From the NCBI GenBank assembly GCA_002404195.1, contig DHJF01000031.1, positions 1-34,307 of the forward strand: DNA of 34,307 bases, in the 5' to 3' direction. This stretch comes from Candidatus Saccharibacteria bacterium UBA4727. GTDB lineage: Bacteria; Patescibacteriota; Saccharimonadia; Saccharimonadales; Saccharimonadaceae. This document shows positions 1-7,117 of this stretch, piece by piece (position 1 is the stretch's first letter; each line of letters starts with the position of its first letter). A program made the position numbers and the translations under genes. The notes beneath the pieces are model-generated. The model saw nothing but the letters and a program-made list of their open reading frames with translations, ran no database searches and was not told the DNA's origin.

Positions 1-1
1 A

Positions 2-479
2 GGTATTCAAGCCTACGCCCACGAGACCATCGAACGAGCAATGACACTTTATAGAATCAGTCATGTTGTACTGCGAGAACTGATCGGATCAACCACAGAC
101 TTTAATAGACAGGGCACGGAATGGTTTAACGCTGGCCATTATTCAATACGAGGCTGCCGCCAGCTTACTGCGACTCGACGCTATTGCAGCCAAACAACCT
201 TATTTTGATAATCTCATCCCAGCGCAATACATGACACACTTACTGAAACTCGACGACCAAGCGAATTATTTTGATAAGGCACATACGAGGCTCATCAATG
301 ACCAACCGAATCTCTGCGACGTTATCGAAACTGTTACTAAAAAGACAGTCAGCACCAGCCGCTCGACCGTTGAACATGCACTACTGGGTGCGGCCGTTCA
401 GCGCCAGATTGAAATGGATGCTATATACGACACACGTCACGAAATTATGCCGGGCATATATAGCGATTTAGAAGACTAA
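2..479 (+). pseudogene. 3' part of an unidentified gene with an apparent frameshift
   Basis: I do not recognise the product. The reading frame starting at base 2 is open from the window edge to a stop near base 203 and looks coding (helical, with a segment reading YAHETIERAMTLYRISHVVL). From about base 130 the better coding signal moves to the frame ending at 479 (AIIQYEAAASLLRL, then FDKAHTRLINDQPNLCDVIE). That frame is open from base 84 but its first ATG is only at 231. The change is equivalent to one extra base or two missing bases somewhere around 100-132, and there is no long homopolymer to explain it. It could be a true pseudogene, a sequencing or assembly error near the contig end, or two overlapping genes. 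If intact, the protein would be acidic, helical and probably cytosolic. It lies 19 nt upstream of the helicase gene, which has its own promoter. Confidence 0.45.
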
Positions 480-484
480 CAGGC

Positions 485-490
485 TACAAT
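485..490 (+). promoter_or_regulatory. -10 element of the helicase gene
   Basis: TACAAT lies 8 nt before the ATG at 499, so transcription would start within a few bases of the start codon. No Shine-Dalgarno is present. Confidence 0.5.
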
Positions 491-498
491 AGAGAGTA

Positions 499-3400
499 AT
501 GGATTTCACAACTCGCTACGCCAAACTCAACAGCGCTCAAAAACAAGCAGTCGATACAATCGACGGGCCGGTCATGGTTGTTGCTGGGCCGGGAACAGGT
601 AAGACCGAACTGCTGAGTATGCGCGTGGCGAATATTTTGAAAAAAACAGACACGCTACCAGAAAATATCCTCTGTTTAACCTTCACCGAAAGCGGTGCCA
701 GTGCTATGCGCGGGCGACTCAGCCAGATTATCGGCAAAGACGCTTTTAAGGTTGCTGTTCACACCTTCCACAGTTTTGGCGCCGAAGTGATTAACCAGAA
801 CAGCCAGTATTTTTATCATGGCGCGCATTTCCGGGCGGCCGACGAGCTCAGCAGCTATCAACTGCTTTCGACGATTTTCGATGAGCTCGACCATAACAAT
901 CCGCTCGTCAGTAAAATGAACGGTGAGTACACCCACATTGGCGATACGCTGACAACTATTTCTGAACTGAAACGGAGCGGCCTGACGAGTGACGAATTAC
1001 TCGATATTATTGATGCCAACGATATCCTTATGACAGCCGTCGAACCGCTTTTTGCAATCATTTTTGCTGAAAGATTATCAAAAACGACCGCCAGCCAGCT
1101 CGAACCACTGATTGAGATTATCCGCGCCGCAACCGTACCGCTGGCGCTGCCCACTATCGTACCGCTTGGCAAGGTGATGAGCGATAGCCTCGACCACGCC
1201 CTCAATCAGGCAGCCGAGACCAACTCCACTAAACCCGTAACCGCCTGGCGTAACAGCTGGATGAAGAAAAATGAGGTTGGGCAGTTTGTCTTTACCGCCC
1301 GTGAGCGCCAAGCGAAATTACGAGTCGTCTGTAGTATTTATTATAACTACCTCCTACGCATGCAGGCAGCCGAACTCTACGACTTCGACGATATGATTAT
1401 GCGCGTCGTCCATGCCATGGAAATCTTTCCGGAACTACGCTTTAACCTCCAAGAAAAATTCCAATACATTATGGTTGATGAGTTTCAAGATACCAACCTG
1501 GCGCAAATGCGCATTCTCTATAACCTGACAAATAACGAGGTGTCAGGCGGGCAGCCGAATATCCTGGCGGTTGGCGATGATGACCAGGCCATTTATAGTT
1601 TTCATGGCGCTGACATTAGCAATATTATTAATTTTCGCGATCTGTACACCGGTGTACGAATTATCACCCTCACCGACAATTACCGCTCAACCGAACCAAT
1701 CCTCACCGCAGCGCGCGAAGTTATTACCCAGGGAAACGAACGGCTGGAAAGTATTATTGAAGGCGTTAATAAGCAACTCGTGGCACATACCAGCGCCACG
1801 ACGACAGTTGAGTTACACGCCGCCGAGACCGTTGGCGACGAGCGTCAACAACTCGTTGAATCGATTACCGCGCGTCTGCAAAACGGCGAAGCGCCTGAAT
1901 CGATCGCCGTACTGGCGCGACGTCATCATGAGCTGATCAGCCTACTGCCATATTTTAGTGCAGCCAGCATCGCCGTCAACTATGAACGGCGCGACAACGT
2001 ACTCGATATTGCGCCGATAATGCTGCTTGAGACGATTGCAAAAGTTGTGGTTGCCCTATTTGAGCGGCAACACAAACAAGTCGAAGCGCTGTTACCGGAA
2101 TTATTGGCGCACCCGGTGTGGCAATTCGCACCTCAAGATATTTGGAAGCTCAGCTTAACCGCCTACAACCAACATTCGTCATGGATGGAAGTCATGGCGA
2201 CCACACCGACGTTTATACCATTTCAAACTTGGTTAGTCGAACTTGCCGCGCAGGTGCCGCACACACCACTCGAACAATTGCTCGATACTATTTTTGGTCG
2301 ATTTGATGCGCAGGTTAGTGACAGCGAAACCAGTGAAGCACTTGACCCATTCGAAGAAACGCCACTGCCAAAATTTATCTCACCGCTCCAAGATTATTAT
2401 TTTCCGCATAGCAAACTGCAAACCGCGCCCGATGAATATCTCGTTTATCTAGAGGCCCTGCGCACCATTCGCAACAAGCTGCGCGAATACCAACCAGGCG
2501 AAACGCCAACGCTGCAAACATTCTTGGCATTCATTGGCCTGCATCGCCAGCTCGGTAGTAGCATTACGAGTATCCGACCGCATGTCAGCGTGCAAGCTGG
2601 TGCCGTCAATCTCATGACCGCGCATAAGTCAAAGGGCCTGGAGTTTACAACCGTCTACCTGCCGGGCGCTATCGATACTGCGTGGGGCGAACGTGTGCGC
2701 AGTCGTAACCGCCTCATTAATTACCCCGAAAATTTGCCGCTCTCACCAGTCGGCGGCAGCCTTGATGAGCGCTTGCGTTTATTCTTCGTTGCGATGACGA
2801 GAGCAAAACGGAACCTGATCATTAGCTACAGCCTCGCGAACGAAAACGGCAAAGGCACCCTTGGCGCCAGCTTCTTACTGGACACGAGTCTACAGGCTGA
2901 GACTACCACCACAGAGCACACGCCAGAGCAACTCATTGCTAGCGCCGAACAACGTTGGTATGAGCCGCTCGTTTCACTCTCGCACGCCACTATGGAGTCG
3001 CTGTTGCAGCCAATGCTCGAAAATTACAAACTCAGCGCCACCCACTTAAACAACTTCCTCGATGTTTCTCGTGGCGGCCCGGAAGCATTTTTATTGAACA
3101 ATTTACTGCGCTTTCCGCAGGCAATGGGCCCAGCCGCCGCCTATGGTTCAGCCGTGCACGAAGCCCTGCAACACACCCACGCGCACCTCATTGCTACAGG
3201 TGAGCGACGACCAATCGAGGATGTCTTGCACGATTTTGAGCAAAGCCTCCATGGCCAGCACTTATCTGAAAGCGACTTCGCTCATTATTTACAAAAGGGC
3301 AGTGACGCCTTAACGATATTCCTCGGGGCCACGTATGATTCATTTAGCGGTTCCCAAAAAACCGAACTCAACTTTTCGAACCAACACGTCGACGTTGGCG

Positions 3401-3834
3401 GCGCCAAACTAAACGGCTCACTCGACTTAGTCGATATCGACGAGACGGAAAAGACAATTGTCATCACCGACTACAAAACGGGCAAACCCAGCCGCAATTG
3501 GACAGGCAAGACCGACTACGAAAAGATAAAGCTGCACAAGTACAAACAGCAGCTGATGTTCTACACACTCCTTGTTCAGGGTTCGCGTGACTACCACCGC
3601 TATACGGTCACGAACGGCTGCCTGCAATTCGTCGAACCGACAACGAGTGGTGAGATTCTTCGGCTCGAAGAAGTTGCAAGTACTGAGGAGTTAGAACGTT
3701 TTAAGCGACTCGTCAGTGCCGTGTGGCAAAAAATCATCACACTTGATTTGCCCGATACGAGCGCCTATTCACAAGACTACAAAGGTATGGTCGCGTTCGA
3801 GGCTGATTTGCTTGGTGAAGATAAAGTAGAGTAA
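499..3834 (+). CDS. UvrD/PcrA-type helicase fused to RecB-type PD-(D/E)XK nuclease
   Basis: An 1111-residue SF1A DNA helicase-nuclease, probably used in double-strand-break processing or repair in the manner of RecB, AddA or AdnA/B. Helicase motifs in order: Walker A GPGTGKT at 30-36, motif II VDEFQDT at about 326, motif III GDDDQAIYSFHGAD at about 359, motif IV DNYRS, motif V TAHKSKGLEF at about 707, and motif VI FVAMTRAKR at about 764. The C-terminal third carries the RecB nuclease signature: VHEAL with H887, GSLDLVD with D976, and DYKTGK with D991 and K993. Only one cysteine is visible in this region, so there is no AddB/AdnB-type iron-sulphur cluster. The nuclease core therefore looks complete and catalytic. 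A TACAAT hexamer 8 nt before the ATG suggests a leaderless mRNA. No RecC/AddB-like partner is seen in this window, so it may act alone or with a distant partner. Confidence 0.92.
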   Translation: MDFTTRYAKLNSAQKQAVDTIDGPVMVVAGPGTGKTELLSMRVANILKKTDTLPENILCLTFTESGASAMRGRLSQIIGKDAFKVAVHTFHSFGAEVINQNSQYFYHGAHFRAADELSSYQLLSTIFDELDHNNPLVSKMNGEYTHIGDTLTTISELKRSGLTSDELLDIIDANDILMTAVEPLFAIIFAERLSKTTASQLEPLIEIIRAATVPLALPTIVPLGKVMSDSLDHALNQAAETNSTKPVTAWRNSWMKKNEVGQFVFTARERQAKLRVVCSIYYNYLLRMQAAELYDFDDMIMRVVHAMEIFPELRFNLQEKFQYIMVDEFQDTNLAQMRILYNLTNNEVSGGQPNILAVGDDDQAIYSFHGADISNIINFRDLYTGVRIITLTDNYRSTEPILTAAREVITQGNERLESIIEGVNKQLVAHTSATTTVELHAAETVGDERQQLVESITARLQNGEAPESIAVLARRHHELISLLPYFSAASIAVNYERRDNVLDIAPIMLLETIAKVVVALFERQHKQVEALLPELLAHPVWQFAPQDIWKLSLTAYNQHSSWMEVMATTPTFIPFQTWLVELAAQVPHTPLEQLLDTIFGRFDAQVSDSETSEALDPFEETPLPKFISPLQDYYFPHSKLQTAPDEYLVYLEALRTIRNKLREYQPGETPTLQTFLAFIGLHRQLGSSITSIRPHVSVQAGAVNLMTAHKSKGLEFTTVYLPGAIDTAWGERVRSRNRLINYPENLPLSPVGGSLDERLRLFFVAMTRAKRNLIISYSLANENGKGTLGASFLLDTSLQAETTTTEHTPEQLIASAEQRWYEPLVSLSHATMESLLQPMLENYKLSATHLNNFLDVSRGGPEAFLLNNLLRFPQAMGPAAAYGSAVHEALQHTHAHLIATGERRPIEDVLHDFEQSLHGQHLSESDFAHYLQKGSDALTIFLGATYDSFSGSQKTELNFSNQHVDVGGAKLNGSLDLVDIDETEKTIVITDYKTGKPSRNWTGKTDYEKIKLHKYKQQLMFYTLLVQGSRDYHRYTVTNGCLQFVEPTTSGEILRLEEVASTEELERFKRLVSAVWQKIITLDLPDTSAYSQDYKGMVAFEADLLGEDKVE

Positions 3835-3845
3835 TAGTAATTTCG

Positions 3846-3882
3846 AGCCCGTCATTCTGGATCAAATCCAGAATGACGGGCT
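3846..3882. repeat. Palindromic repeat, perfect 17-bp arms
   Basis: The arms 3846-3862 and 3866-3882 are perfect inverted copies (core GTCATTCTGGAT) around a 3-base loop. It lies 12 bp after the helicase stop and could act as a transcription-end structure, though no T tract follows. Related palindromes occur at 30812-30832 and 31249-31275. Confidence 0.85.
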
Positions 3883-3895
3883 ACGGTAAAAACTA

Positions 3896-3924
3896 TTGAC
3901 ATACAACATAAAATGCGCTATTAT
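3896..3924 (+). promoter_or_regulatory. Near-consensus sigma70-type promoter of the structured RNA
   Basis: TTGACA at 3896-3901, a 17-bp spacer, and TATTAT at 3919-3924 predict a start at about 3931. It is the only perfect TTGACA with 17-bp spacing I noticed in the window, which suggests a strongly expressed transcript. Confidence 0.8.
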
Positions 3925-3961
3925 AGGCATCGTGAGTTTGCACTATTTGAGCCTTGTGGTT

Positions 3962-3977
3962 CGTAGCGCAAGCTACG
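3962..3977 (+). other. GCAA-tetraloop hairpin in the structured RNA
   Basis: CGTAGC-GCAA-GCTACG is a perfect 6-bp stem closed by a GNRA tetraloop near the predicted 5' end. GNRA loops commonly dock into tetraloop receptors, which suggests tertiary folding. Confidence 0.8.
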
Positions 3978-4145
3978 CACATTGACAGGAATAGTGCAAA
4001 TGCGCCGTTAGGCCGCCGTTCATAGAGCGCTATGCTCTCCTGGTTGTTACCCCCATGACACACCTTGAGGGGCAGAAGCCCATGAACGGCATTAAAGGCG
4101 AGCCTCGGACTCTACGCCCCCACGTAGGGTTCGAGGTCTCGTCAT

Positions 4146-4220
4146 CGAGTTGTAGCGCAGCTTGGTAGCGCGCCGATTAGCAATAATCGGAGGTCACTGG
4201 TTCAAATCCAGTCAGCTCGA
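4146..4220 (+). ncRNA. tRNA-like cloverleaf with a GCAA tetraloop in place of an anticodon
   Basis: The acceptor stem is 4146-4152/4213-4219 (seven pairs, one G-U) with A at 4220. The D stem is 4155-4158/4168-4171 with loop AGCTTGGTA, the variable loop is 4191-4195, and the T stem is 4196-4200/4208-4212 with loop TTCAAAT. These retain the bases that form the tRNA elbow. The arm at the anticodon position is CCGATTA-GCAA-TAATCGG (4173-4190), a 7-bp stem with a GNRA loop. If folded with the usual 5-bp stem, the loop has 8 nt and lacks U33. No CCA follows. It therefore cannot be read as a normal tRNA and is better described as a tRNA mimic within the larger RNA. Confidence 0.75.
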
Positions 4221-4222
4221 CT

Positions 4223-4282
4223 GGAGCCGGCAAGTTATTCTCAGATGCCCACTCGGGCATCTGAGAATACTCGTTCGGCTCC
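4223..4282 (+). other. Long interrupted hairpin after the tRNA-like domain
   Basis: GGAGCCG (4223-4229) pairs with CGGCTCC (4276-4282). After an internal loop, the 15-base arms 4236-4250 and 4255-4269 pair perfectly around the loop ACTC. It begins two bases after the tRNA-like acceptor and could stack on it. Confidence 0.85.
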
Positions 4283-4339
4283 GCCAACTTTCCTAAATGG
4301 AGAGTCCCAACAACACCTTTGAAAGGGTGCGTGGTACCA

Positions 4340-4501
4340 GTGGCAACAACACAGCAGATGCTCGATGCAGCAAAAATCAAGCCGGGTAACCGGACCTTGA
4401 CAGAGCAGGGCTACGTCGATGCAGGCAAGAACGCCGGCATCCAGTCGGTCAAGAACGCCGACTTCAAAGCCAAGGAAGAGCAGAAAGTCCACGGCAAGTA
4501 G
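4340..4501 (+). CDS. Small lysine-rich protein encoded inside the structured RNA
   Basis: A 53-residue hydrophilic ORF from a GTG at 4340 (VATTQQMLDAAKIKPGNRTL, then EQGYVDAGKNAG, ending EEQKVHGK). Third codon positions are strongly G/C-rich, as in real genes here, which supports coding. In-frame alternatives are TTG at 4319 and GTG at 4331. The GTG at 4340 is chosen because AAAGGG (4322-4327) lies 12 nt upstream as a weak ribosome site. There is no signal peptide or membrane segment, and I recognise no family. The stop is followed within 10 bases by a 15-bp hairpin. If the ORF is not translated, the conserved-looking codons would need another explanation. Confidence 0.45.
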   Translation: MATTQQMLDAAKIKPGNRTLTEQGYVDAGKNAGIQSVKNADFKAKEEQKVHGK

Positions 4502-4509
4502 AACCCACC

Positions 4510-4544
4510 GATGTGGTGCGGGGCTATACGCCCCGCACCACATC
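4510..4544 (+). other. 15-bp hairpin after the small ORF
   Basis: Perfect GC-rich arms 4510-4524 and 4530-4544 with loop TATAC. No T tract follows, so it is more likely an RNA domain or 3' protective stem than the terminator itself. Confidence 0.8.
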
Positions 4545-4567
4545 AACGAAAATGCACTATTCCTGTC

Positions 4568-4621
4568 CGTCAAACAGTTTTCATAATCAACAGATTGTGG
4601 CAAGTGTTTGACGTTTTATTT
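4568..4621 (+). terminator. Probable terminator of the structured RNA
   Basis: CGTCAAACA (4568-4576) and TGTTTGACG (4605-4613) form a 9-bp stem with a 28-nt loop, followed at once by TTTTATTTT. The left arm directly abuts the long-range helix arm 4553-4567. Confidence 0.6.
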
Positions 4622-4633
4622 TAGTCAAAAATA

Positions 4634-4674
4634 TGCGATAATAGTGTATACACTAAAACAAAATATTCCGGGAG
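4634..4674 (+). promoter_or_regulatory. Promoter, palindromic operator candidate and RBS for the small gene and dus
   Basis: An extended -10 (TGC then GATAAT, 4634-4642) overlaps a perfect 14-bp palindrome TAGTGTATACACTA (4642-4655) at the expected start point. GGGAG (4670-4674) lies 6 nt before the ATG at 4681. The palindrome could be a repressor site, but this is inference. Confidence 0.45.
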
Positions 4675-4680
4675 TATCTG

Positions 4681-4881
4681 ATGACAGCAGAGACCTTACA
4701 GTCAACAAACTACAATAACAACGAGCAACTAAGCCCGGAAGAGCTCGAGCAAGACCGCGTAAGAATAGTTGAGCGGGCAATCGCCAAGCGCACGATTGAT
4801 CTCTGTACCGACAGAGGATATAACTTTGGGGACCCCGAAGTAGCACTCGCTCGCGCTGACACCACAGCAAATATCGACTAA
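4681..4881 (+). CDS. Small acidic hypothetical protein
   Basis: 66 residues and no recognised family. The sequence is hydrophilic, with an asparagine-rich start (NYNNNEQL), a charged helix around residues 20-38 (PEELEQDRVRIVERAIAKRT), and a short tail ending TTANID. There is no signal peptide or membrane segment. The start is supported by GGGAG six bases upstream. It ends 9 nt before the dus start, so the two genes are probably co-transcribed from the promoter at about 4634. A link to tRNA modification is possible only by association. Confidence 0.65.
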   Translation: MTAETLQSTNYNNNEQLSPEELEQDRVRIVERAIAKRTIDLCTDRGYNFGDPEVALARADTTANID

Positions 4882-4890
4882 CACCTATTT

Positions 4891-5835
4891 ATGAACAACT
4901 TTTGGCACGATTTACCACGACCTTTCTTTATTCTGGCTCCAATGGAGGCAGTAACTGACGTGGTCTTTCGCCACGTGGTCGTGCATGCCGCCAAACCCGA
5001 CACGATGATGACCGAGTTCACCAACGCCAGCAGCTACTGCAGCCCGAAAGGCGAGCATAGTACGCGCGGCCGCTTGGCCTTTACAGCCGACGAGCAGCCG
5101 ATGATTGCCCAGATTTGGGGCAACAGGCCTGAAGAGTTCACGAAAATGGCTCTAGGGCTCGCCAAAATGGGCTACAAGGGCATTGATATCAATATGGGAT
5201 GCCCAGACAAGTCTGTCGTGAAGACTGGCGGCAGCGGCCTTATCTGCCGTCCAGAACTGGCAGCGGAACTGATTGCAGCCGCTAAACTTGGTGGGTTGCC
5301 GATAAGCGTGAAAACTCGCCTTGGCTACAGTAGTGTCGATGAGTGGCGCGACTGGCTAACACACTTACTACAACAAGATATCGCCAACCTCACCGTTCAC
5401 CTGCGGACCCGCAAAGAAATGAGCAAAGTCGACGCGCACTTCGACCTGATTCCTAAAATTAAAAAACTACGTGACGAAATTGCCCCGCAGACACTCCTAA
5501 CGATCAACGGTGACGTCCGCGACAGACAGCACGGCGAGGAGCTCGCTCGACAGTATGGCATCGACGGCGTGATGATTGGCCGTGGTATTTTTACCAATCC
5601 GTTTGCCTTTGAAACTACCGCGCGCGAGCACAGCAGGGAGGAGCTCGTTGAACTTTTACGGCTTCATCTTGATTTGTTCGACCAGTATTCCACCGATCTT
5701 GAACCACGTCGCTTCGAACCACTCAAACGGTTCTTTAAGATATATATTCGTGATTTTCCCGGCGCCAGTGAACTTCGTGAAAAATTAATGCATACAAAAA
5801 GCACCCATGAGGTGCGTGAATTATTAGATAGCTGA
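4891..5835 (+). CDS. dus: tRNA-dihydrouridine synthase
   Basis: A 314-residue flavoenzyme of the Dus family (COG0042), which reduces specific uridines in tRNA to dihydrouridine using FMN and NAD(P)H. The TIM-barrel start ILAPMEAVTDVVFR (about 14-27) is typical, as is INMGCPDKSVVKTGGS (100-115) with the catalytic cysteine C104. Also present are the FMN/phosphate-binding segments LTINGDV and GIDGVMIGRGIFTNP. The length is normal for the family. Only one family member is visible here, so the target position cannot be told. It is the second gene of a two-gene unit and ends at a shared bidirectional terminator. Confidence 0.93.
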   Translation: MNNFWHDLPRPFFILAPMEAVTDVVFRHVVVHAAKPDTMMTEFTNASSYCSPKGEHSTRGRLAFTADEQPMIAQIWGNRPEEFTKMALGLAKMGYKGIDINMGCPDKSVVKTGGSGLICRPELAAELIAAAKLGGLPISVKTRLGYSSVDEWRDWLTHLLQQDIANLTVHLRTRKEMSKVDAHFDLIPKIKKLRDEIAPQTLLTINGDVRDRQHGEELARQYGIDGVMIGRGIFTNPFAFETTAREHSREELVELLRLHLDLFDQYSTDLEPRRFEPLKRFFKIYIRDFPGASELREKLMHTKSTHEVRELLDS

Positions 5836-5854
5836 CAAGCAGAAAGAGCGGGGG

Positions 5855-5890
5855 AGTTGAGGTAGCGGCGGGAATGCCGCTACCTCAACT
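5855..5890. terminator. Bidirectional terminator between dus and the acyltransferase gene
   Basis: Perfect 15-bp arms 5855-5869 and 5876-5890 (AGTTGAGGTAGCGGC) around GGGAAT sit between two convergent stops. T/A tracts are weak, so efficiency is uncertain. Confidence 0.7.
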
Positions 5891-6625
5891 TTATGCCTCG
5901 TGAGCGTGGCCCTTTGCCTCCTCGGCGTCGAGATGAATATACTCGGCGCCTGCAAGCTCGGCGATACGCTCCATGAGACTGCGTGTCTGCACTGAACGAG
6001 CATGTCCTTTGAAAAGGTGAGGTTCATAGAAATACATCGGCTCCCCGATGATCACTGTGATCATCGCGCCGGGGCGCACATATCGCAACCAGCCGAACAA
6101 ACGTGCCACCGACCCTGGGACCCACTTAGGTATATGGATCTCCCGCGGCTGTTTCGGGTTAGCAACCTCCGTACCAATGACCGCCACCGGAATAACTGGC
6201 ACACCGGTCTGCCAGGCTACCTCGATAACACTTGCTTTACCCTTGTAGACCGCGTCACTGCCCGGTACTCGCGTACCTTCGGGGTGAATACCAGCTCCAC
6301 CACCCGAATCGACTATCTCATTCATGGTTTTGATGGCTTTTCGTCCCGCCCGTCGATCATTTCGATCAACTGGACGAGCAACAATCCGGAAAAAAGTCCG
6401 CATAAGCCAACCTTTTACACCGGAACCAGTGTAATACTCACTCTTCGCCAAGAAGGTGATGCGCCGCCAGGTCAGCAACTGCATCAAAAATGAATCAACA
6501 ATCGCCCTGTGGTTAATCGCCACAATAAAACCACCTCGGCGTGGAATATTTTTCCGTCCTATAAATGCGATACGAAACACTCGCCGCAAAAGGAATCCAA
6601 TAACACATCGAAGGATCCAGTACAT
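5891..6625 (-). CDS. plsC: PlsC-like 1-acyl-glycerol-3-phosphate acyltransferase
   Basis: A 244-residue membrane-associated acyltransferase that would transfer a fatty acyl chain to lysophosphatidic acid to make phosphatidic acid. The catalytic HX4D motif is H39-RAIV-D44 and the acyl-acceptor motif is EGTR at 116-119. An N-terminal hydrophobic segment (residues 2-12) can act as membrane anchor. The sequence extends to a hydrophilic tail ending AKGHAHEA. The start is supported by AGGTGG about 12 nt upstream, and upstream DNA is A/T-rich with several possible -10 hexamers. Saccharibacteria generally have few lipid enzymes, so this one may remodel host-derived lysolipids (inference). Exact acyl acceptor unproven. 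Confidence 0.85.
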   Translation of the reverse strand: MYWILRCVIGFLLRRVFRIAFIGRKNIPRRGGFIVAINHRAIVDSFLMQLLTWRRITFLAKSEYYTGSGVKGWLMRTFFRIVARPVDRNDRRAGRKAIKTMNEIVDSGGGAGIHPEGTRVPGSDAVYKGKASVIEVAWQTGVPVIPVAVIGTEVANPKQPREIHIPKWVPGSVARLFGWLRYVRPGAMITVIIGEPMYFYEPHLFKGHARSVQTRSLMERIAELAGAEYIHLDAEEAKGHAHEA

Positions 6626-6748
6626 CGCACTCTCACCACCTTTCGTGGCTCAATTCCTGCTTGTCAACGAACGGCATCGCTATTTTACAATACCACTGTT
6701 ACTAATTATAAAATATTGCGCATTTTATAGCAAGTAGGTCATGCGTTT

Positions 6749-6757
6749 TGGTATACT
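6749..6757 (+). promoter_or_regulatory. Extended -10 promoter
   Basis: TGG followed by TATACT (6752-6757), 9 nt before the ATG at 6767. Predicted leader of only about 2-3 nt. Confidence 0.6.
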
Positions 6758-6766
6758 AAAAGCAGT

Positions 6767-7117
6767 ATGGCATCACCCGAGAAGAAACCTGGGTTACCGA
6801 CCGTCACGGAAGATGACATTGCAGCCGTGTTTGGCGCCGACGCCGTAAGCTCAGACGCGATCGAGCGCTGGAACGAACTATTACTCAAAGATCCGTCATT
6901 AGCATTCGAAATTCGTGACCGTGCCTATGCCGAAGCAACACTCATCCACAGGGGCAACGAATCAAGCGATCAGCAGGCGTATCGCTTGATGCATATTGCA
7001 ACCTATGTGATTGCAATTTTGGAAAATGCTGCGCAGCGTGAACGCACCGAAAAGATTCGGCGCACTACCTCGCTACCGTTTAGCGACGATGGCGACGACG
7101 CAAGTCAGCCACTTTAA
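6767..7117 (+). CDS. Small hypothetical cytosolic protein
   Basis: 116 residues, family not recognised. The region after residue 14 (TEDDIAAVFGADAV) looks like a short helical bundle. RNA- or DNA-binding motifs, a signal peptide and membrane helices are all absent. The end (FSDDGDDASQPL) is acidic and disordered. The final 38 bp overlap the 3' end of atpC on the other strand, tail to tail. A TATACT element 9 nt before the ATG implies a leaderless transcript and supports this start. Confidence 0.7.
   Translation: MASPEKKPGLPTVTEDDIAAVFGADAVSSDAIERWNELLLKDPSLAFEIRDRAYAEATLIHRGNESSDQQAYRLMHIATYVIAILENAAQRERTEKIRRTTSLPFSDDGDDASQPL

Larger units (their letters stand above)
3931..4620 (+). ncRNA. 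Large structured RNA transcription unit of unknown class (boundaries approximate)
   Basis: This 845-bp gap between conventional genes is packed with perfect helices. Seen in order: an 11-bp stem 3937-3947/3990-4000 enclosing a 6-bp GCAA-capped hairpin (3962-3977); a 9-bp stem 4015-4023/4082-4090 enclosing a 5-bp hairpin (4024-4038); a two-part stem 4100-4140 with hairpin 4112-4127; a tRNA-like cloverleaf 4146-4220; a long hairpin 4223-4282; a small ORF at 4340-4501; a 15-bp hairpin 4510-4544; and a 15-bp helix pairing 3984-3998 with 4553-4567. A strong promoter precedes it and a terminator follows it. I see no tmRNA, RNase P, 6S or SRP consensus. The architecture recalls large ornate bacterial RNAs such as GOLLD and ROOL, some of which lie near or contain tRNAs, but I cannot assign it to either. 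It may be a dual-function RNA or a very long structured leader for the small ORF. Confidence 0.72.

Noticed and set aside
4146..4220. Ordinary tRNA gene
   Set aside because: The anticodon loop would have 8 nt and lack U33; a 7-bp stem with GCAA loop is the better fold, and no CCA follows.
4241..4603. 120-codon minus-strand frame
   Set aside because: It runs antisense through perfect hairpins; Cys/Leu-rich composition and no ribosome site.
3931..4620. tmRNA or RNase P RNA
   Set aside because: smpB is present, so a tmRNA is expected somewhere. But I found no tmRNA end sequences with terminal CCA, no tag ending in ALAA, and no RNase P core (GAGGAAAGTCC type).
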